Source: Arthrobacter sp. SO3 (GTDB lineage: Bacteria; Actinomycetota; Actinomycetes; Actinomycetales; Micrococcaceae). Taken from it: DNA of 64,000 nt. Below, piece by piece: positions 59,763-64,000 of this stretch. The notes under the pieces are model-generated. The model saw nothing but the letters and a program-made list of their open reading frames with translations. It had not been told where the DNA came from and searched no databases. Each line of letters opens with the position of its first letter. Positions within the stretch are counted from its first letter, which is position 1. The DNA lies in NCBI RefSeq assembly GCF_020532825.1, contig NZ_MQTS01000148.1, forward strand, positions 1-64,000, in the 5' to 3' direction. A program made the position numbers and the translations under genes.

Positions 59763-61829
59763 ATGAAAGCTAAGAGTTTCTTCAAAGGCCCGGGCATCTG
59801 GATTGTCGTTGTTATCGGCATGCTCCTGCTGGCCTTTGCCACCCTGTCGCCGGGCGGGTCCACCCGGATCGACACCGACAAGGGTCTCGCGCTGCTGACC
59901 GATGGCGGCAAGGTTGAACAGGCAAAGATCTTCGACGCGGAGAACCGCGTGGATCTGGTCCTGAAAGACAACCTGCAGGTTGACGGCCAGGACAAGGGCA
60001 AGAACATCCAGTTCTACTACGTCAATGCCCGCGCCGCTGATGTGGTGAAGGCCGTCACGGACGCCAAGCCCCCGAGCGGCTACACCGACCAGCCGATCGA
60101 GAACAACTGGCTCTCCGGGCTGTTCTCCCTCCTGATCCCGGTCCTGCTCCTCGGTGTCCTCTTCTGGTTCCTGCTTTCCCGCATGCAGGGCGGGGGCTCC
60201 AAGGTCATGCAGTTCGGCAAGTCCAAGGCCAAGCTGGTTAATAAGGACATGCCCCAGGTCACGTTCGGCGACGTCGCCGGAGCGGACGAGGCCGTCGAGG
60301 AACTCGAGGAAATCAAGGAATTCCTCCAGGAACCGGCGAAGTTCCAGGCCGTTGGTGCCAAGATCCCCAAGGGCGTGCTGCTCTACGGCCCTCCCGGCAC
60401 CGGCAAGACCCTGCTGGCCCGCGCCGTCGCCGGCGAAGCCGGCGTCCCATTCTTCTCCATCTCCGGTTCCGACTTCGTGGAGATGTTCGTCGGCGTGGGC
60501 GCCTCCCGTGTCCGCGACCTGTTCGAACAGGCCAAGGCCAACGCCCCTGCCATCATCTTCGTGGACGAGATCGACGCCGTCGGCCGTCACCGCGGTGCCG
60601 GCATCGGCGGCGGCAACGACGAACGCGAGCAAACGCTCAACCAGCTGCTGGTTGAAATGGACGGCTTCGACGTCAAGACCAACGTCATCCTGATCGCCGC
60701 CACCAACCGCCCCGATGTGCTGGACCCGGCACTGCTGCGCCCGGGCCGCTTCGACCGGCAGATCTCCGTCGAGGCCCCCGACCTGATCGGCCGCGACCAG
60801 ATCCTCAAGGTCCACGCCAAGGGCAAGCCGATGGCTCCCGGCGTCGACCTGAAGGCCGTGGCCAAAAAGACCCCCGGGTACACCGGTGCGGATCTGGCCA
60901 ACGTCCTTAACGAGGCCGCGCTGCTGACCGCCCGCTCCAACGCCAACCTGATCGACGACCGCGCCCTCGACGAGGCCATTGACCGTGTGATGGCCGGCCC
61001 GCAGAAGCGCAGCCGCGTCATGAAGGAACACGAACGCAAGGTCACCGCCTACCACGAAGGCGGGCACGCGCTCGTCGCCGCGGCGTTGCGGAACTCGGCC
61101 CCGGTCACCAAAATCACCATCCTGCCCCGCGGCCGCGCCCTGGGTTACACCATGGTGGTTCCGGAGAACGACAAGTACTCCATCACCCGCAACGAGCTGC
61201 TGGACCAGATGGCCTACGCCATGGGCGGCCGCGTCGCGGAAGAACTCGTCTTCCACGATCCGTCCACCGGCGCGTCCAACGACATCGAAAAGGCCACCGG
61301 GATTGCCCGGAAGATGGTCACCGAGTTCGGCATGAGCGAACGGGTCGGCGCGGTGCGCCTCGGCCAGGGCGGCGGCGAGCCCTTCCTGGGCCGCGACGCC
61401 GGCCACGAGCGCAACTACTCCGACCAGATCGCCTACATCGTCGATGAGGAAGTGCGCCGCCTCATCGAGGGCGCCCACGACGAGGCTTACGCCATCCTGG
61501 TGGAGAACCGCGACGTCCTCGACGCACTGGCGCTCGAACTGCTGGAACGCGAAACGTTGAACCAGGCCGAGATCGCCCAGGTCTTCACCAACATCCGGAA
61601 ACGCGATTTCCGCGAGATCTGGCTCTCGAAGGAGACCCGTCCGATCCAGGAAATCGGCCCGGTGGAATCCCGCCGCGAGAAGGCGGAACGCGAAGCACAG
61701 GAAGAGGCCAAGGAAGCCCGCCTCGAGGAACCGCTGGATACGTTCCCGCCGCACGCCCAGGGCGTCTCCGGACAGGAGCCGTTCCAAGGCGGTGTAACGG
61801 ATCTCGGGCCTGACGGCCATCCCGGCTAG
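59763..61829 (+). CDS. ftsH: ATP-dependent zinc metalloprotease FtsH
   Basis: A 688-residue membrane AAA+ protease degrading misfolded membrane and short-lived regulatory proteins. Two membrane helices (about 10-29 and 120-140) flank an extracytoplasmic segment. Walker A 'GPPGTGKT' is at 209-216, Walker B '[11 protein letters not shown]' follows, and the SRH region reads '[20 protein letters not shown]'. The zinc motif H-E-G-G-H is at 431-435. The acidic C-terminal tail is poorly conserved. The ATG at 59763 gives the family-like '[18 protein letters not shown]'; the ribosome site before it is weak. Confidence 0.97.
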   Translation: MKAKSFFKGPGIWIVVVIGMLLLAFATLSPGGSTRIDTDKGLALLTDGGKVEQAKIFDAENRVDLVLKDNLQVDGQDKGKNIQFYYVNARAADVVKAVTDAKPPSGYTDQPIENNWLSGLFSLLIPVLLLGVLFWFLLSRMQGGGSKVMQFGKSKAKLVNKDMPQVTFGDVAGADEAVEELEEIKEFLQEPAKFQAVGAKIPKGVLLYGPPGTGKTLLARAVAGEAGVPFFSISGSDFVEMFVGVGASRVRDLFEQAKANAPAIIFVDEIDAVGRHRGAGIGGGNDEREQTLNQLLVEMDGFDVKTNVILIAATNRPDVLDPALLRPGRFDRQISVEAPDLIGRDQILKVHAKGKPMAPGVDLKAVAKKTPGYTGADLANVLNEAALLTARSNANLIDDRALDEAIDRVMAGPQKRSRVMKEHERKVTAYHEGGHALVAAALRNSAPVTKITILPRGRALGYTMVVPENDKYSITRNELLDQMAYAMGGRVAEELVFHDPSTGASNDIEKATGIARKMVTEFGMSERVGAVRLGQGGGEPFLGRDAGHERNYSDQIAYIVDEEVRRLIEGAHDEAYAILVENRDVLDALALELLERETLNQAEIAQVFTNIRKRDFREIWLSKETRPIQEIGPVESRREKAEREAQEEAKEARLEEPLDTFPPHAQGVSGQEPFQGGVTDLGPDGHPG

Positions 61830-61838
61830 GCTTCTTCT

Positions 61839-62483
61839 GTGACTTCTTTCTTCAATGACGACGACGACGCTCCCGCCACCGATGCCCCGGCGGCGGGAGG
61901 GTCCGTCCCCGGCCCCGCCGTCGTGGACCAGCCCCGGATCCAGGCGGCCGTCCGTGAGATCCTGCTGGCCATCGGTGAGGACCCGGACCGCAGCGGCCTC
62001 CTGGACACCCCGAAGCGGGTCGGCAAGGCCTATGCCGAGATCTTCGCCGGACTGCACCACGATCCGGCGGAAATCCTGGCCACCCAGTTCGACCTGGACC
62101 ATGAGGAACTCGTCCTGGTCAAGGACATCCCCTTCTACTCCACCTGCGAGCATCACCTCGTTCCGTTCCATGGCGTCGCCCATGTGGGCTACATTCCCTC
62201 GCATGACGGAAAAGTCACCGGGCTGAGCAAACTGGCGCGGCTGGTGGACATGTTTGCCCGCCGCCCCCAGGTCCAGGAACGCCTGACCACCCAGATCGTC
62301 GAAGCCCTCGTCACCCATCTCAAGCCCCGTGGCGCCATCGTCGTCGTCGAATGCGAACATCTCTGCATGTCCATGCGCGGCATCCGCAAGCCCGGCGCCA
62401 AGACCGTCACCAGCGCGGTACGCGGGCAACTCCATGACCCGGCCACCCGTGCCGAGGCCATGAGCCTCATCATCGGAAGGTAA
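61839..62483 (+). CDS. folE: GTP cyclohydrolase I
   Basis: A 214-residue enzyme converting GTP to dihydroneopterin triphosphate, the first step of folate synthesis. Zinc ligands are in '[12 protein letters not shown]' and '[10 protein letters not shown]', and '[20 protein letters not shown]' is the family helix. The start is GTG 61839. It is the first of four contiguous folate genes: folE, folP, folB and folK. Confidence 0.97.
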   Translation: MTSFFNDDDDAPATDAPAAGGSVPGPAVVDQPRIQAAVREILLAIGEDPDRSGLLDTPKRVGKAYAEIFAGLHHDPAEILATQFDLDHEELVLVKDIPFYSTCEHHLVPFHGVAHVGYIPSHDGKVTGLSKLARLVDMFARRPQVQERLTTQIVEALVTHLKPRGAIVVVECEHLCMSMRGIRKPGAKTVTSAVRGQLHDPATRAEAMSLIIGR

Positions 62484-62494
62484 GAACACAGACT

Positions 62495-63430
62495 ATGGAC
62501 TCCCTCGCTGCAGCCCCCGGAACCGGACCGGCGACCTCGCCCCTGCCCGTACTGCGCAAGCCCCGCCCGGCAGCGCAGTTCAAGGACCTCCCCACGGACC
62601 GGACCCTTGTGATGGGGATCCTGAACGTCACCCCGGACTCCTTCAGCGACGGCGGTAAACACTCCACCGCTGACACCGCCATCGCCGCGGGCCTGCGGAT
62701 GTTCTACGGCGGAGCAGACATCATCGACGTCGGCGGCGAATCCACCCGCCCGGGAGCAACCGAAGTGGACCCAGAAGAGGAACAGCGTCGGGTGGTTCCG
62801 GTGATCGCAGCGCTGGTCAAGGCCGGCGCCCTGGTCAGCATCGACACCACCCACGCCGCCACCGCCGCGGCGGCGCTGGACGCCGGGGCTGCGATCATCA
62901 ACGACGTCTCCGGGCTGACCATGGAACCGGAAATGGCCGAACTCGCGGCCCGCAGCAAGGTCCCCTACATCCTCACGCACCGCCGCGGAAACGCCAGCAC
63001 CATGGATTCGCTGACCGAGTACGGGAACGTCGCGGAGGACGTGGCCGCGGAACTCACCGGGGTCCGCGACAAGCTCTACGCTGCGGGTGTAGCCCCGGAA
63101 CAGATCATCATTGACCCGGGCCTGGGCTTCTCCAAGACCGACGTGCAGAACTGGGAGCTGCTGACGCACCTGGACGTGCTGCAGGCCATGGGCCACAGGG
63201 TCCTCGTTGCCGCCTCCCGCAAACGTTTCCTCGGCAGCCTCCTGACCACGGCGGGGAAGGCCGCCCCGCCGGCCGAACGCGACGCCGCCACCGCCGCCGT
63301 GACCGCCATCAGCGCCTACCGGGGCGCCTGGGCGGTCCGCGTGCACGACGTCGGCCCCAGCCTCGACGCCGTCAAGGTCGCCGCCCGCATGGCTCCGCCG
63401 CAGGCCCCGGCCGGCCACGGCCACAACTGA
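62495..63430 (+). CDS. folP: Dihydropteroate synthase
   Basis: A 311-residue TIM-barrel enzyme condensing p-aminobenzoate with dihydropterin pyrophosphate; it is the sulfonamide target. Signature blocks are 'LVMGILNVTPDSFSDGG' and 'GADIIDVGGESTRPGA', with 'IIIDPGLGFSKT' later. The N-terminal 35 residues are an Ala/Pro-rich extension. It lies 11 nt after folE. Confidence 0.97.
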   Translation: MDSLAAAPGTGPATSPLPVLRKPRPAAQFKDLPTDRTLVMGILNVTPDSFSDGGKHSTADTAIAAGLRMFYGGADIIDVGGESTRPGATEVDPEEEQRRVVPVIAALVKAGALVSIDTTHAATAAAALDAGAAIINDVSGLTMEPEMAELAARSKVPYILTHRRGNASTMDSLTEYGNVAEDVAAELTGVRDKLYAAGVAPEQIIIDPGLGFSKTDVQNWELLTHLDVLQAMGHRVLVAASRKRFLGSLLTTAGKAAPPAERDAATAAVTAISAYRGAWAVRVHDVGPSLDAVKVAARMAPPQAPAGHGHN

Positions 63431-63444
63431 ACCGACAGGCCACC

Positions 63445-63813
63445 ATGGACCAGATCACGCTGAGCGGCGTCACCGCCGTCGGCCATCACGGAGTGTTCGA
63501 TTTCGAGCGGCGCAACGGCCAGCCGTTCGTTGTCGATGCCGTGCTGCACCTGGACTTCCGCCGCGCCGCCGCCTCCGACGACGTGCTGGACACCGCGCAC
63601 TACGGTGAAGTGGCCGAATGCATCCGGAGCTGGATCACGGGGGAGCCGCTGAACCTGATCGAGGCGCTGGCCGTGCGGATCGCCGAGGACGTGCTGCGGA
63701 AGTTCCCCATCGACGCTGTGGACATCACCGTGCACAAACCCAAGGCTCCCATCGAAGTCGAGTTCGGTGACGTCTCCGTCAGCGTCCGGCGGACCCGGCA
63801 GGAACAGCCATGA
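63445..63813 (+). CDS. folB: Dihydroneopterin aldolase
   Basis: A 122-residue aldolase producing 6-hydroxymethyl-dihydropterin. The family N-terminus 'DQITLSGVTAVGHHGVFDFE' and the later 'LIEALAVRIAEDVL' and 'VTVHKPKAPI' are present. It follows folP by 14 nt and overlaps folK by 4 nt (ATGA), showing translational coupling. Confidence 0.97.
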   Translation: MDQITLSGVTAVGHHGVFDFERRNGQPFVVDAVLHLDFRRAAASDDVLDTAHYGEVAECIRSWITGEPLNLIEALAVRIAEDVLRKFPIDAVDITVHKPKAPIEVEFGDVSVSVRRTRQEQP

Positions 63814-64000
63814 CCTACACCCGGGCCGTGCTCGCCCTCGGCAGCAACCTGGGGGCGCGCAGCGACACCCTCTCGGCGGCCGTCGCGGACATTGTCGACC
63901 CGCCGGAGGTCCGCCTCCTGGCCATCTCGCCGATCGTCCAGACGAAGGCCGTCGGCGGTCCGGCCGGCCAGTCGGACTTCCTCAACATGGTGATCGCCGT
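63810..64000 (+). CDS. folK: HPPK (hydroxymethyldihydropterin pyrophosphokinase), N-terminal part
   Basis: A reading frame opens at ATG 63810, overlapping the folB stop, and runs off the window end after 63 codons. It reads 'RAVLALGSNLGARSDTLSAA' and then 'VQTKAVGGPAGQSDFLNMV', the HPPK N-terminus with the G-S-N-L-G loop. It catalyses the pyrophosphorylation before folP. The C-terminal part lies outside the window. Confidence 0.95.
   Translation, partial: MTYTRAVLALGSNLGARSDTLSAAVADIVDPPEVRLLAISPIVQTKAVGGPAGQSDFLNMVIA

Noticed and set aside
59622-62489. A 955-codon open frame on the minus strand opposite ftsH and folE
   Set aside because: It is a shadow of strong GC bias in third codon positions; its composition is not protein-like and the plus-strand genes are unmistakable.

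Overview
The window looks like a chromosomal segment of a high-GC Gram-positive of the Micrococcaceae, most likely Arthrobacter or Pseudarthrobacter. The grounds are strong G+C bias in third codon positions, frequent GTG/TTG starts, and the actinobacterial housekeeping run dacB - zinc metalloprotease - tilS - hpt - ftsH - folE - folP - folB - folK at the right end. The genus is an inference from gene content.

Left part (1-15.1 kb). After the tail of an IS630-type transposase comes a MerR/SulP divergent pair, then a compact catabolic island bounded by two paralogous TetR regulators (2270-2857 and 14438-15052). Two operons diverge from 9.73-10.06 kb. The leftward one encodes two phosphotriesterase-like proteins, an FAD monooxygenase, an HSL-type alpha/beta hydrolase, a metallo-beta-lactamase-fold hydrolase and a CocE-type hydrolase. 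The rightward one encodes an MFS transporter, a cytochrome P450, its 3Fe-4S-type ferredoxin and a ferredoxin reductase. Each promoter side carries the same 15-bp motif containing TTGACA, in mirrored orientation. The set reads as uptake or efflux, oxidation and hydrolysis of an unknown ester-, lactone- or aromatic-type compound. One phosphotriesterase paralogue has lost nearly all metal ligands and looks like a pseudoenzyme.

Middle left (15.2-24.4 kb): a MarR/MFS pair with a perfect palindromic operator, a small PTP-like phosphatase, a 19-bp tandem repeat, an S51 peptidase, a RelA/SpoT-domain alarmone synthetase, a secreted alpha/beta hydrolase, and an ion-homeostasis run trkH - trkA - nhaA.

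Middle (24.4-34 kb) mixes intact genes (PfkB kinase, PEBP protein, HAD phosphatase, GDPD, glycerate kinase) with an unusual density of broken ones: a metallo-beta-lactamase fragment, an IS30-type remnant, a frameshifted alpha/beta hydrolase, a VOC remnant, a frameshifted NAD(P)HX dehydratase, a histidine phosphatase with an in-frame TAG, a DUF6766 remnant and an internally shortened DUF6328 gene. This is either a decaying region or a place where the sequence needs re-checking.

Right part (34-64 kb) is ordinary chromosome: uracil permease beside a RutE-like reductase, diguanylate cyclase, phosphoglucomutase, peptide transporter with an APH-like kinase, alcohol dehydrogenase, amidase, rhodanese, pheA, diacylglycerol kinase-like protein, serS, HAD phosphatase, a SatD-like regulator, DUF429, carboxylesterase, ppa, and the dacB-to-folK run, with folK cut by the window end. 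No tRNA, rRNA, CRISPR or prophage was seen.
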